Of a stretch of 64,000 bases of DNA, positions 17,582-26,085 are shown one piece after another (positions within the stretch are counted from its first letter, which is position 1; each line of letters opens with the position of its first letter). The translations under genes were made by a program, and so were the position numbers. The notes under the pieces were generated by a model. It saw only the letters and a list, made by a program, of their open reading frames with translations. It ran no database searches and was not told the origin of the DNA. Source of the stretch: Mycobacterium sp. IS-3022 (GTDB lineage: Bacteria; Actinomycetota; Actinomycetes; Mycobacteriales; Mycobacteriaceae); assembly GCF_001500065.1 (NCBI RefSeq), contig NZ_LQIN01000048.1, forward strand, positions 62,001-126,000. Direction: 5' to 3'.

Positions 17582-18451
17582 CTACACCGTCAGGTTGAAG
17601 TTCGGGTCGACGCCGTAGAGCGCCAACGCAACCAGCAGAACCACCACGGCCACCGCCACCAGTGACGCCCGCATGGCTCGGCCGACGGCCTCACCGACGC
17701 CCACCGGACCGCCACTGGCGAAATAGCCGTAGTAGCAGTGGTTCACCATCACGATGACCGAGATGATGAGTACATCCATGAATGACCAGAAAACGTCCTC
17801 GGGACGCAGGAACGTGCGGAAGTAGTGCTCGTATGTGCCGGTCGACTGGCCGTAGAAAAGTGTGGTGGTCACCTGACCGGAGAGGAACGACAGGATCATC
17901 GCGATCGCATACAGCGGGATGATCACTACGAACCCGGCCATGATTCGGGTCGACACCAGGTATGAGATCGACTTGATGCCCATCACTTCGAGCGCGTCGA
18001 TCTCCTCGCTGATCCGCATGGCGCCGAGTTCGGCGGTGGCGCCGGCGCCGACGGTCGCGGCCAACGCGACCCCAGCCACCAAGGGCGCGGCGGATCTGAC
18101 GTTGATCATCGCGGCGAAGAACCCGGTGAATGCCTCCACACCGATGTTGCCCAGGGAGGCGAACCCCTGGATCGCGACGAGCGATGAACCGGACAGGCTG
18201 ACGAACCCGACAATCGCCGAGGTGCCGCCGACGACCGCCATTGCGCCTGTGCCCAGGCCGATTTCGGCGATCAGTCGCAGCGTTTCCTTGCGGTAGTAGC
18301 GCAGTGCGTGCGGGATCGAGCCGATCGTGGTGACGACGAACCACGCGACGTGTCCGACGCTGTCGAGGAACCGCGTGGGCGCGCCGGCCACGCTCTTCGT
18401 GCGCTCGTATGCCCGCGGGAACCGAGAGCGCAGGACCGTTGTCGTCGACAC
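17582..18451 (-). CDS. yrbE1B: YrbE1B, MlaE-type permease subunit of the Mce1 transporter
   Basis: A 289-residue integral membrane protein. It has the MlaE/YrbE domain and the conserved cytoplasmic coupling segment EEIDALEVMGIKSISYLV. The GTG at 18451 is chosen because it follows the yrbE1A stop by one base; the open frame to 18478 is inside yrbE1A. YrbE1A and YrbE1B form the inner-membrane heterodimer that binds the shared ATPase MceG (Mkl), encoded elsewhere. Confidence 0.95.
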   Translation of the reverse strand: MSTTTVLRSRFPRAYERTKSVAGAPTRFLDSVGHVAWFVVTTIGSIPHALRYYRKETLRLIAEIGLGTGAMAVVGGTSAIVGFVSLSGSSLVAIQGFASLGNIGVEAFTGFFAAMINVRSAAPLVAGVALAATVGAGATAELGAMRISEEIDALEVMGIKSISYLVSTRIMAGFVVIIPLYAIAMILSFLSGQVTTTLFYGQSTGTYEHYFRTFLRPEDVFWSFMDVLIISVIVMVNHCYYGYFASGGPVGVGEAVGRAMRASLVAVAVVVLLVALALYGVDPNFNLTV

Positions 18452-18452
18452 G

Positions 18453-19247
18453 TCAGCTCCCCGTACCGAATCGGACACCGATCGTGGTCAGCACCACGTT
18501 GACGGCGAAGAGGGCGATGACGCACAGCACCAGCGTCTCGTTGACCGCGGTACCGACGCCCTTGGCGCCGCCCGACACCGTAAGTCCGCGATAACAGCCG
18601 ACCAGTCCGGCGATCAGGCCGAACGTACCGGCCTTGACGATCGAGATGACCACTTCCGGTAGACCGGTGATCAGCGTGAGCGTGGATACATATGCCCCCG
18701 CGGAAACGTTTTGGAGGTACACCCCGAAGACGAATCCACCGACCAGGCCGATGGTGATCACCGCGCCATTGAGCAACAAGGCGACGAAGGTGGAGGCGAC
18801 GACGCGCGGCACCACCAATCGGTGGATCGGGTCGATGCCGAGCACCTCGAGCGCGTCGATCTCCTCGCGGATGGTACGCGCGCCGAGGTCGGCGCAAATG
18901 GCTGTGGAGCCCGCCCCGGCGACGACGAGCACGGTCACCAGCGGACCGAGCTGGGTGACCGCACCGATCGCGGCCCCGGCGCCGGAGACGTCGGCAGCGC
19001 CGAACTCCGCGAGCAAGATGTTCAGCAGGAAGATCAAGAGCACCGTCAACGGCGCTGACACCGCGAGGGTCGGCAGGAACGACACCCGGAACAAGAACCA
19101 GCTCTGCAGGATGAACTCGCGCCATTGAAACGGCTTGAACAGGGCTTTGCCGGTGAGCACGCACATGCGCACGAAACCGCCCACGGCCTCCAGCGCGGGT
19201 CTGGTCTGATCGCGGACATAACCGACCACGCCGGTCGACGCCGTCAC
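18453..19247 (-). CDS. yrbE1A: YrbE1A, MlaE-type permease subunit of the Mce1 transporter
   Basis: A 264-residue membrane permease with the family motif REEIDALEVLGIDPIHRLVVP and end VVLTTIGVRFGTG. The GTG at 19247 (VTASTG...GYVRDQ) is chosen over the longer frame to 19268, because it matches the Rv0167 N-terminus and has GGGAG about 8 bases upstream. A 212-base spacer separates it from fadD5, so it may also be transcribed from an internal promoter. Confidence 0.93.
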   Translation of the reverse strand: MTASTGVVGYVRDQTRPALEAVGGFVRMCVLTGKALFKPFQWREFILQSWFLFRVSFLPTLAVSAPLTVLLIFLLNILLAEFGAADVSGAGAAIGAVTQLGPLVTVLVVAGAGSTAICADLGARTIREEIDALEVLGIDPIHRLVVPRVVASTFVALLLNGAVITIGLVGGFVFGVYLQNVSAGAYVSTLTLITGLPEVVISIVKAGTFGLIAGLVGCYRGLTVSGGAKGVGTAVNETLVLCVIALFAVNVVLTTIGVRFGTGS

Positions 19248-19349
19248 CAGTGTGCTCCCGCGGCGCAACGGCGACTGTCGCGGTGCACCGGCAGCCCCTG
19301 TCGCACGTCCCCTCCTTGCCCCGACCTCACGGATGTAATCCCGGTCTCC

Positions 19350-19363
19350 CTACCCGTCGGTAG
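19350..19363. promoter_or_regulatory. CTACC-N4-GGTAG inverted repeat in the fadD5-yrbE1A spacer
   Basis: On the minus strand the site reads CTACCGACGGGTAG, two perfect 5-base arms around 4 bases. It lies 102 bases before the yrbE1A start, in the only long spacer (19248-19459) of the mce1 operon. The equivalent spacer in M. tuberculosis holds a secondary mce1 promoter. It looks like a repressor or activator site, but the regulator is unknown. I see no clear terminator in this spacer. Confidence 0.4.
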
Positions 19364-19459
19364 TAAGACGGACCACAGGAATGTACCCGATGCCTTTCGC
19401 GCCGTGCAGTGCATCCGGCGGATTGAGCCCATAACCGTTAGCAAACCCAATTCGGTCCC

Positions 19460-21127
19460 TCAGTCCGCCGGCGCCGGAGCAGAATTCGTTGGCGCACCGA
19501 TACTTTCACCCGCGTCAATCAGACCTACAGTCCCAAAACGTGCGCGCAGTTCGGTTTTCAGAACTTTGCCGGCGGGGTTGCGTGGCAACGCGTCTACGAC
19601 CTCGAGAGCCTTCGGGTGCTTGTACCGCGCGAGCCGCTCGGTGAGGAACGCGTCAAGATCGCGCAGGTCAAGATCGGTCTGGTCGGCTGTGCCGAGCGCG
19701 GCATCCAACGCCACGATGGCCACGGGCACCTCGCCCCACTTGTCGTCCGGACGCCCGATCACGGCGACCTCGGCGATGGCCGGGTGGGCGGCGAGCGCGT
19801 TCTCGACCTCGGCGCAATAGATGTTCTCGCCGCCGGAGATGATCATGTCCTTCTTGCGGTCGACGACCCAGACGTAGCCCTCCTCGTCCTGGCGGACGAG
19901 GTCGCCGGAATGGAACCAGCCGCCCGCGAATGCTTCCGCGGTGGCCGCCGGGTTGTTCCAGTAGCCGGCCATCAGCGTCGGTGCCCGGTAGACGATCTCG
20001 CCGACCTGTCCGACCGGGACGTCGTTCATGTCCTCGTCGACGACGCGGGCGGCCACGGTGGGGATCACCTTGCCGACCGAGCCGAGCTTGCGGATCGCGT
20101 CTTCGCCCAACAGCATGCACGTCACCGGCGACATCTCCGTCTGGCCGAAGGCGGCGAGGATCTGGGTGCCCGGGAAGGTCTCGGCCATCCGGCGGAGCAA
20201 GGTGTCCGACGCCGGTGCGGCGCCCCAGGACAGGACTCGCAGGCGCAACGCGCGCGGCCGTGCCTGCTGTGCCGCGCACACCGCCTGCCACTGCGCGGGC
20301 ACCAGGAAGATGCCGGTGACCTGCTCGGCTTCCAGCACGTCGAGTAACTCGTCGGGGTCGAACGCCCCCAGCGGGTAGATCACGGTCGGGCGGCCCAACA
20401 GCAGTCCGGGGATCATGTTGCCGATGCCCGCGATGTGGAACAGCGGCACGCCGATGAAGCCGACGTCGTGGTTGATGTCGGCGCCGTTGGTGAACAGGAA
20501 CGTCAACGCCTGACCGGCGATGTTGGTGTGGGTGAGCACCGCGCCCTTGGGGCGGCCGGTGGTGCCCGAGGTGTACATGATCAGCGCCGGGGAGTCGTTC
20601 GGGATGTCCACCGTCGCCGCGGGGTCGCCCGCCTCGGCGATCAGGTCGTCGTAGCCGATCACGTGCTGGTCGGTCGCACCCCCGGCGACGATCACGGTGG
20701 TAAGCGTCGGGTCGATGTCACGCACCGCGGTCGCCACGTTGGCCAGCACCGCCTCGGTGATGACCACCTCGGCCCGGCAGTCGCTGACCAGGAACGCGAT
20801 CTCCGGCGGAGTCATGCGGAAGTTGACCGGCACGGCGATCGCGCCGAGCTTGTTGACCGCGAGGAACGACTCGATGAACTCGGTGCGATTCAGCATCAGG
20901 ATCAGCACCCGGTCGCCGAACTTCACCCCACGCCTGCGCAACGCGCCCGCGAGGGTGCCCACTCGCTGATCGAGTTCCCGCCAGGTCGTCGTCCGGCCGA
21001 GGAACCGCAACGCGGTGGCTTCGGGCTGCATCAGAGCGTGGCGAGCAAGCTGGTTCGTCCAGTTCTGCCTGCGGGCGAGATAGGGCTGTGCGGTGGGATC
21101 CGGCTCGATCAACTGCTGATGCTCCAT
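19460..21127 (-). CDS. fadD5: FadD5 fatty-acyl-CoA ligase, first gene of the mce1 operon
   Basis: A 555-residue ANL-superfamily acyl-CoA synthetase. Visible motifs are the P-loop YTSGTTGRPKG at 185-195, FGQTEMSP, the A7 motif FHSGDLVRQDEEGYVWVVDRKKD, GGENIYCAEVE and the catalytic lysine region NPAGKVLKTELR near the C-terminus. It activates fatty acids with ATP and CoA in the cytoplasm, coupling import by Mce1 to metabolism. It heads the operon as Rv0166 does and is read divergently from mce1R; a 16-base palindrome lies just upstream. Confidence 0.93.
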   Translation of the reverse strand: MEHQQLIEPDPTAQPYLARRQNWTNQLARHALMQPEATALRFLGRTTTWRELDQRVGTLAGALRRRGVKFGDRVLILMLNRTEFIESFLAVNKLGAIAVPVNFRMTPPEIAFLVSDCRAEVVITEAVLANVATAVRDIDPTLTTVIVAGGATDQHVIGYDDLIAEAGDPAATVDIPNDSPALIMYTSGTTGRPKGAVLTHTNIAGQALTFLFTNGADINHDVGFIGVPLFHIAGIGNMIPGLLLGRPTVIYPLGAFDPDELLDVLEAEQVTGIFLVPAQWQAVCAAQQARPRALRLRVLSWGAAPASDTLLRRMAETFPGTQILAAFGQTEMSPVTCMLLGEDAIRKLGSVGKVIPTVAARVVDEDMNDVPVGQVGEIVYRAPTLMAGYWNNPAATAEAFAGGWFHSGDLVRQDEEGYVWVVDRKKDMIISGGENIYCAEVENALAAHPAIAEVAVIGRPDDKWGEVPVAIVALDAALGTADQTDLDLRDLDAFLTERLARYKHPKALEVVDALPRNPAGKVLKTELRARFGTVGLIDAGESIGAPTNSAPAPAD

Positions 21128-21149
21128 CTGAACAGGTTGCGCCTGGATG

Positions 21150-21165
21150 ATATTTGATCAAACAT
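21150..21165. promoter_or_regulatory. Probable Mce1R operator between fadD5 and mce1R
   Basis: ATATTTGATCAAACAT is palindromic at 14 of 16 positions, with a perfect core TTTGATCAAA. It is centred about 30 bases before the fadD5 ATG and about 90 bases before the mce1R GTG. FadR-type GntR regulators such as Mce1R typically bind such AT-rich dyads and repress the mce1 operon. The site stands out in an otherwise GC-rich window. Assignment to Mce1R is from position and family. Confidence 0.6.
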
Positions 21166-21248
21166 GGTGTTGCCCCGGTCACACTATGGCCTCGGCCGCT
21201 TTGGGACAAGCCCGCCTCAGCGCTGGCGAGGAACGACCGGAGACCGCA

Positions 21249-21941
21249 GTGAACGCACCCACAACAGCTCGGCGGCGACCGCCGGGGGCGGTGCGGCGCG
21301 AACAGCTGTCCGACGAGGTCGCCGCGCGGTTGCGCGCCGACATCATGACCGGCACGCTGCGGCCGGGCACCTTCATCCGGCTGGACGAAACCGCCGCGGC
21401 GCTCGGGGTGAGTATCACGCCCGTGCGCGAGGCGCTGCGCACGCTTCGCGGCGAGGGCATGGTGCAACTCGAGCCGCACCGCGGCCACGTGGTGGTACCG
21501 CTGACGCGGACCGATGTCGAGGACATCTTCTGGCTACAGGCCACGATCACCAAGGAGCTGGCGGCCACGGCGGCCGTCCGCATCACCGACGCCGAGATCG
21601 ACGAGCTGGACCGGCTCAACGACGAGTTGGCCGCCGCCGTCGAACGGCACGACACCGAGGACATCGCCGCCGCGGAATTCACCTTCCACCGGGCGTTCAA
21701 CCGGTCCACCGGCCGAATCAAGCTGGCCTGGTTCCTTCTTCATGTCGCCCGCTATCTGCCCGGACACATCTACGCCGGCGATCCGCAGTGGGGGGTGTCG
21801 GCGGTGGCCGGCCACCGTGAACTCATCGCGGCGCTTCGTCGGCGCGACGTGGCCACCGTCGTCGCACTGACCGGCGACGAGTTCACCGACGGCTCGCAGC
21901 GTCTGATCGCGCGACTCGACGAAACGGGCCTGTGGAGCTGA
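21249..21941 (+). CDS. mce1R: Mce1R, GntR/FadR-type repressor of the mce1 operon
   Basis: About 230 residues from the GTG at 21249, which has GGAG 8 bases upstream; an ATG at 21186 would give a longer form. The winged helix-turn-helix is at about 14-75 (SDEVAARLRADIMTGTLRPG; LGVSITPVREALRTLRGEG). The all-helical FCD ligand domain follows, with metal-binding-type His/Asp residues (FHRAFNR; GHRELIAALRRRD). It is divergent from fadD5, as in M. tuberculosis Rv0165c-Rv0166, and should repress the mce1 operon in response to fatty acids or acyl-CoA. Confidence 0.9.
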   Translation: MNAPTTARRRPPGAVRREQLSDEVAARLRADIMTGTLRPGTFIRLDETAAALGVSITPVREALRTLRGEGMVQLEPHRGHVVVPLTRTDVEDIFWLQATITKELAATAAVRITDAEIDELDRLNDELAAAVERHDTEDIAAAEFTFHRAFNRSTGRIKLAWFLLHVARYLPGHIYAGDPQWGVSAVAGHRELIAALRRRDVATVVALTGDEFTDGSQRLIARLDETGLWS

Positions 21942-21960
21942 CTTCCATCGCGCGCCGAAC

Positions 21961-22008
21961 GTGGGCTACCCGCACACGTCCGCGTGGATTCGCGTGCGGC
22001 GAGCCCAC
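21961..22008. terminator. Bidirectional hairpin between mce1R and the SRPBCC gene
   Basis: Arms 21961-21975 (GTGGGCTACCCGCAC) and 21994-22008 (GTGCGGCGAGCCCAC) pair at 13 of 15 positions across an 18-base loop. The hairpin lies between the stops of two convergent genes. There is no T-run, as is common for mycobacterial terminators. Confidence 0.5.
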
Positions 22009-22019
22009 ACTCGGCGAGC

Positions 22020-22460
22020 TCAGGTCGCGGCCAGCTGCTCGGCGCGGGCCTTGAGGTTGCCGGCCAGATAATCGAGAGTGTCGCCGATCGCCTTCTTCAC
22101 CATCTGCTTGGGAATCGCCAGCTTGGTCTCGACGTCGAGGTCGACGGTCAGCAGCGACGTCGGCCCCATGGGCACTACCGAGAATTTCTGTTCCTGCTTC
22201 TCGAAGTGGTCGCCCTGTTGGAGCACGGTGAAGATCTGGTTCTCGCCCGGGTAGTAGACGGCCGTGATGAACGTGCCCGCCTGCCCCTGCACGACGACGT
22301 CGAGACGCAACTGGCTGGGCCGGCCGTCGTCGTAGCGCGCCAGCACCCAGCACCCTTTGATCTCTTCGTTCCATTGGGGGTAGGCCTCGAAGTCGGCGAC
22401 GATCCCCATGATCGCTTCGGCGGAGGCCGCCACCTCGACGGTCTTGCTCACGAGCGGCAT
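22020..22460 (-). CDS. SRPBCC (START-like) protein, TB18.5/Rv0164-like
   Basis: A 146-residue protein of the polyketide cyclase/SRPBCC fold (SKTVEVAASAEAIMGIVADF; PQWNEEIKG). It has the helical C-terminus typical of lipid- or hydrophobic-ligand-binding members (IPKQMVKKAIGDTLDYLAGN). The start at 22460 is chosen; the longer frame to 22934 lies over the thioesterase gene. Same gene order as Rv0163-Rv0164-mce1R. It probably binds or carries a hydrophobic compound; the ligand is unknown. Confidence 0.85.
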   Translation of the reverse strand: MPLVSKTVEVAASAEAIMGIVADFEAYPQWNEEIKGCWVLARYDDGRPSQLRLDVVVQGQAGTFITAVYYPGENQIFTVLQQGDHFEKQEQKFSVVPMGPTSLLTVDLDVETKLAIPKQMVKKAIGDTLDYLAGNLKARAEQLAAT

Positions 22461-22561
22461 CCGACGAGCATATCGACTCCACCTGATGGTCGAACTCTTC
22501 CCCGCAGGCGGGCGGTACCCCCACAACGCGGCTCGTGCCTCGCCGCTTGATCGTCGTCCGA

Positions 22562-22999
22562 CTAGTCGGCCCGCGCGTTCTCCAGCAATGTGCGGATCTG
22601 CTCCGGGATCGGCACCGGTCTGCGGGTGGCCCGGTCGACGTAGACGTGCACCCAGTGCCCCACCGCGGCGACCGGACCGTCCTGCTGCCACAGCCCCAGC
22701 CGATAGGTGACGCTGCTGTTGCCCAGCCGCGTCACCGCCAGCCCGACCGTCAGCGGCTCCGGGAACCGCAGCTCGGCGAGGTACCGGCAGCCGGATTCGG
22801 CCACCACGCCCAGCCAGGGCACGGCCAGCGGGTCGACCCCGACGCTGGTGTTGATCCAGCCGTTGATCGCCGTGTCGAAGAGCGCGTAGTACACCGCGTT
22901 GTTGAGGTGACCGAACATGTCGTTGTCGGCCCACCTGGTCGTCACCGGCCAGTGCACCGGAAAATCGCCCGACGACGGCGACTCCTCGCTTCTGGTCAT
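22562..22999 (-). CDS. Hot-dog fold acyl-CoA thioesterase (Rv0163-like)
   Basis: A 145-residue 4HBT/YbgC-type thioesterase. The catalytic segment TRWADNDMFGHLNNAVYYALFD contains the family Asp and the following HLNN helix. It should hydrolyse acyl-CoA esters. It lies upstream of the SRPBCC gene on the same strand (101-base gap) and is divergent from the alcohol dehydrogenase with a 30-base spacer, matching the Rv0162c-Rv0163 arrangement. Confidence 0.85.
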   Translation of the reverse strand: MTRSEESPSSGDFPVHWPVTTRWADNDMFGHLNNAVYYALFDTAINGWINTSVGVDPLAVPWLGVVAESGCRYLAELRFPEPLTVGLAVTRLGNSSVTYRLGLWQQDGPVAAVGHWVHVYVDRATRRPVPIPEQIRTLLENARAD

Positions 23000-23029
23000 G
23001 GCAGCAGTGTCGCAGGCAGGCTGGTGGCC

Positions 23030-24136
23030 ATGAGGATCCGCGGTGCCGTGTTGGAAGAGATCGGCCGCGCGCGGCCGTACGCCGAGTCCAGGCCGCTGTC
23101 GGTCGGTGAGCTGGACCTCGACCCGCCGGGCAGCGGCGAACTACTGGTGCGGGTCGAGGCCGCCGGGTTGTGCCACTCCGACCTGTCGGTGGTGGACGGG
23201 AATCGGGTGCGACCGGTGCCGATGCTGCTGGGCCACGAGGCGGCCGGGGTCGTCGAGGCGCTCGGCGCCGGGGTCTCCGACGTGAGCGTCGGCACCCGGG
23301 TGGTGATGACCTTCCTGCCCCGCTGCGGGCAGTGCGCGGCGTGCGCGACCGACGGCCTCACCCCCTGCGAGCCCGGCAGCGCGGCCAACTCGGCAGGCAC
23401 GTTGATGACCGGAGCGCGACGGCTGTCGCGCGACGGCCGGCCCGTGCACCACCATCTCGGCGTCTCCGGTTTCGCCACCCGCGCGGTGGTCGACCGGCGC
23501 TCGGTGGTGCCGGTGCCCGACGACGTGCCCGCGACCGTGGCATCGCTGCTCGGCTGCGCGGTGCTGACCGGCGGCGGCGCGGTGATCAACGCCGGCCGCC
23601 CGCGCCAGGGCGACACCGTGGCCGTCGTCGGCCTCGGAGGCGTCGGAATGGCGGCGGTGCTCACCGCCTTGGCTCAGGACGACGTTCACGTGGTCGGCGT
23701 CGACCCGCTGCCCGACAAGCTGGAAAGGGTGCGCCGCATGGGCGCACACGAGGCTTACCCGCCCGACGAGGCGCGTGATCGGGGCCTCAAGGCGACCGTC
23801 GTGGTCGAGGCGGTCGGCCATCCGAGCGCGCTGGAGACCGCGGTCGATCTCACCGCTGCGGGTGGCCGGACGGTGACAGTCGGCCTGCCCCGCCCCGACG
23901 CGCGAGTATCGCTGTCCCCATTGGGTTTTGTCGCCGAGGGTCGGTCACTGATCGGTAGCTATCTCGGTTCGGCGGTGCCCTCCCGCGAGATCCCGTACTT
24001 CGTCGGACTGTGGCGTGCGGGCCGGCTGCCCGTCGAGTCGCTCGTGTCCTCGACGATCACCCTCGACGAAATCAATTCGGGCATGGACGAACTCGCCGAT
24101 GGCAAAGCAGTACGGCAGGTCATCCGCTTCGACTAG
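23030..24136 (+). CDS. adhE1: Zinc alcohol dehydrogenase (AdhE1/Rv0162c-like)
   Basis: A 368-residue zinc-dependent medium-chain dehydrogenase. Catalytic Cys48 (GLCHSD) and His69-Glu70 (GHEAAG), structural zinc cysteines 99, 102, 105 and 113, and the NAD motif GLGGVG near 215 are visible. ATG at 23030 is chosen; the longer upstream frame overlaps the divergent thioesterase. It resembles class III-like actinobacterial dehydrogenases with unassigned alcohol or aldehyde substrates. The symbol follows synteny with Rv0162c. Confidence 0.75.
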   Translation: MRIRGAVLEEIGRARPYAESRPLSVGELDLDPPGSGELLVRVEAAGLCHSDLSVVDGNRVRPVPMLLGHEAAGVVEALGAGVSDVSVGTRVVMTFLPRCGQCAACATDGLTPCEPGSAANSAGTLMTGARRLSRDGRPVHHHLGVSGFATRAVVDRRSVVPVPDDVPATVASLLGCAVLTGGGAVINAGRPRQGDTVAVVGLGGVGMAAVLTALAQDDVHVVGVDPLPDKLERVRRMGAHEAYPPDEARDRGLKATVVVEAVGHPSALETAVDLTAAGGRTVTVGLPRPDARVSLSPLGFVAEGRSLIGSYLGSAVPSREIPYFVGLWRAGRLPVESLVSSTITLDEINSGMDELADGKAVRQVIRFD

Positions 24137-24228
24137 ACCTCGCCGTCGTTGGTGCGCACCTTGGTCACACGCAGCGTGACGTCCTCGACCGTGCCGCGGG
24201 TGTCGTTGAACGCCAAGTCGGAAGTCAT
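24133..24228 (-). pseudogene. 31-residue remnant resembling a MscS-type mechanosensitive channel
   Basis: A short minus-strand frame (ATG at 24228, TAG at 24133-24135) encodes MTSDLAFNDTRGTVEDVTLR and then VTKVRTNDGEV. The pattern (G-x-V-E-D-V-T-L-R-x-T-x-V-R-T-x-D-G) is the beta-domain signature of MscS channels, but no membrane part or remainder exists in any frame nearby. It overlaps the end of the adhE1 gene by 3 bases. It is most likely the relic of a deleted channel gene; an expressed micro-ORF or chance resemblance cannot be excluded. Confidence 0.4.
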
Positions 24229-24276
24229 CGCACACGCGGCTTCCCACTATCGCGGGGAAGCCAAACAATGTGCCGG

Positions 24277-26085
24277 TCAGAACCAGTCGGCGCGCATGTC
24301 GACGGTTGTGCGGTCCAGGCTGGCGAGCAGGTCCAGTTGCGGTGCGGTCCTGGGTAGTTCGTAGCGGAAGAAGTAGCGGGCGGCCTGGCGTTTGCCGTCG
24401 TAGAAGTCGCCGCTGTGACCGTGCGCGACGAGTTCCTGCTGCAACCAGATCCAGGCGACGACGATGTGCCCGAACGCCTCGAGGTAGACCACGCTGTTGG
24501 CCATCGCGGCCTCGATGTCACCGGAGCCGAACATCTGGGCGGTGACAGCGGCGAGGCGTTGCCATGCGGCGTCGAGAAGGCTCGCATGCTCGGCGGGCTG
24601 ACCGCCGAGTGCGCCGGCCGCGGTCACCGTCCGGCCGATCGCGGCGCCCACCGCGGCCAGGCCGGCGCCACCATGCGATGGCACCTTGCGGCCCAGCAGG
24701 TCCAAGCTCTGGATGCCGTGCGTGCCTTCGTGGATCGGGTTGAGCCGATTGTCGCGGTAATGCTGTTCGACGTCGTACTCGCGGGTGTAGCCGTATCCGC
24801 CGTGCACTTGGATGGCCAGATCGTTGGCGGCCAGGCACCACTGCGAGGGCCAGCTCTTGCCGACCGGCGTCAGCATCTCGAGCAGCAGCGTGGCGCTTTC
24901 CCGCTCTTCATCGGACTGTGCGCTGTGCACAAGGTCGACGAGCTTGGCGCAGTACAGCAGCAGTGCCAGGCCGCCTTCGGTATACGCCTTCTGCGCCAAC
25001 AACATTCGCTTGACATCTGCGTGGTCGATGATCGGCACCTGCGGTGTCGCGGGGTCCTTGACGCCGACCGGACGTCCCTGCGGACGCTCGCGTGCGTACT
25101 CCACCGATTTGAGATAGCCGGTGTAGCCCAGCGCCACCGCGCCCATCCCGACGCCCAGCCGGGCCTCGTTCATCATCGTGAACATGTAGGCGATACCGCG
25201 GTGCGCTTCGCCGACGAGGTAACCGACCGCGCCGGGTTGCCCGCCCGGGGTGTAGGCGCCCTCACCGAGGTTGAGCACGGTGTTGGTGATGCCGCGCTGG
25301 CCCATCTTGTGGTTCAAGCCCGCCAGCACCACGTCGTTGCGCTCGCCGATCGCACCGCTTTCGTCCAGCAGGTACTTCGGCACGATGAACAGCGAGATGC
25401 CCTTGGTCCCCGGCGGCCCGCCCGGAATCTTCGCGAGTACCAGGTTGACGATGTTGTCGGTCAGCTCGTGTTCGGCTCCGGAGATCCACATCTTCGACCC
25501 GAACAGCCGATACGTACCTGGCCGAGAGGAATCGCGCTGCGGTTCGGCGCGGGTGAGGATGTCGGCCAGCGACGAACCCGCCTGCGTCTCCGACAGCGCC
25601 ATGGTTCCGGAGAACCGTCCGGCCAACATCGGTTGGACGAACTCCTCGATCTGCTGCTGCGTGCCGAACCGGGCCAGCAGGTTGGCGTTGGCCATCGTGA
25701 GCATGAGATAGCCCGTCGTGCTGACGTTGGCCGCCGAGAACCAGGCGAACGCCGCCTGCGCCACTGTCGCGGGCAACTGCGCGCCGCCGAGCCGATGATC
25801 CATCGACATCGCGATCAGGTCGGCCTGCGCGAACGCATCCCAGGCCTCCTTGACCTCGGGGATGACGGTGACCTTCTCGCCGTCGAAGCACGGCTCGTTG
25901 GCGTCGCTCTTCTTGTTGTGCGTCGCGAAGTACCGCGTTGCCAACTGCTCGCACAGCTCCAGCACCGCGTCGAAGGTCTCGCGTGAATGTTCGGCGAACC
26001 GCTCGCGGCTGGTCAGCTCATCGACCCGCAGCCACTCATAGAGCAGGAAATCGAGGTCGCGGCGCGAGAGCAGCAGGGACTTCAC
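24277..26085 (-). CDS. Acyl-CoA dehydrogenase, long (about 600-residue) form
   Basis: A 602-residue FAD-dependent acyl-CoA dehydrogenase with the extra N- and C-terminal helical parts of the long bacterial class. Visible: the FAD/substrate segment SGTMALSETQAGSSLADI, KMWISGAEHE, MNEARLGVGMGAVAL, and the region GGYGYTREYDVEQHYRDNRL followed by IHEGTHGIQ, where the family's catalytic Glu sits. It oxidises an acyl-CoA to the enoyl-CoA in beta-oxidation; the chain type is unknown. Its ATG overlaps the stop of the upstream TetR gene (ATGA), so regulator and enzyme form one operon. Confidence 0.88.
   Translation of the reverse strand: MKSLLLSRRDLDFLLYEWLRVDELTSRERFAEHSRETFDAVLELCEQLATRYFATHNKKSDANEPCFDGEKVTVIPEVKEAWDAFAQADLIAMSMDHRLGGAQLPATVAQAAFAWFSAANVSTTGYLMLTMANANLLARFGTQQQIEEFVQPMLAGRFSGTMALSETQAGSSLADILTRAEPQRDSSRPGTYRLFGSKMWISGAEHELTDNIVNLVLAKIPGGPPGTKGISLFIVPKYLLDESGAIGERNDVVLAGLNHKMGQRGITNTVLNLGEGAYTPGGQPGAVGYLVGEAHRGIAYMFTMMNEARLGVGMGAVALGYTGYLKSVEYARERPQGRPVGVKDPATPQVPIIDHADVKRMLLAQKAYTEGGLALLLYCAKLVDLVHSAQSDEERESATLLLEMLTPVGKSWPSQWCLAANDLAIQVHGGYGYTREYDVEQHYRDNRLNPIHEGTHGIQSLDLLGRKVPSHGGAGLAAVGAAIGRTVTAAGALGGQPAEHASLLDAAWQRLAAVTAQMFGSGDIEAAMANSVVYLEAFGHIVVAWIWLQQELVAHGHSGDFYDGKRQAARYFFRYELPRTAPQLDLLASLDRTTVDMRADWF

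Noticed and set aside
22463..22934. N-terminal extension of the SRPBCC protein over the thioesterase gene
   Set aside because: The extension is out of frame with the conserved thioesterase and has shadow composition; MPLVSKTVEV is a proper start.
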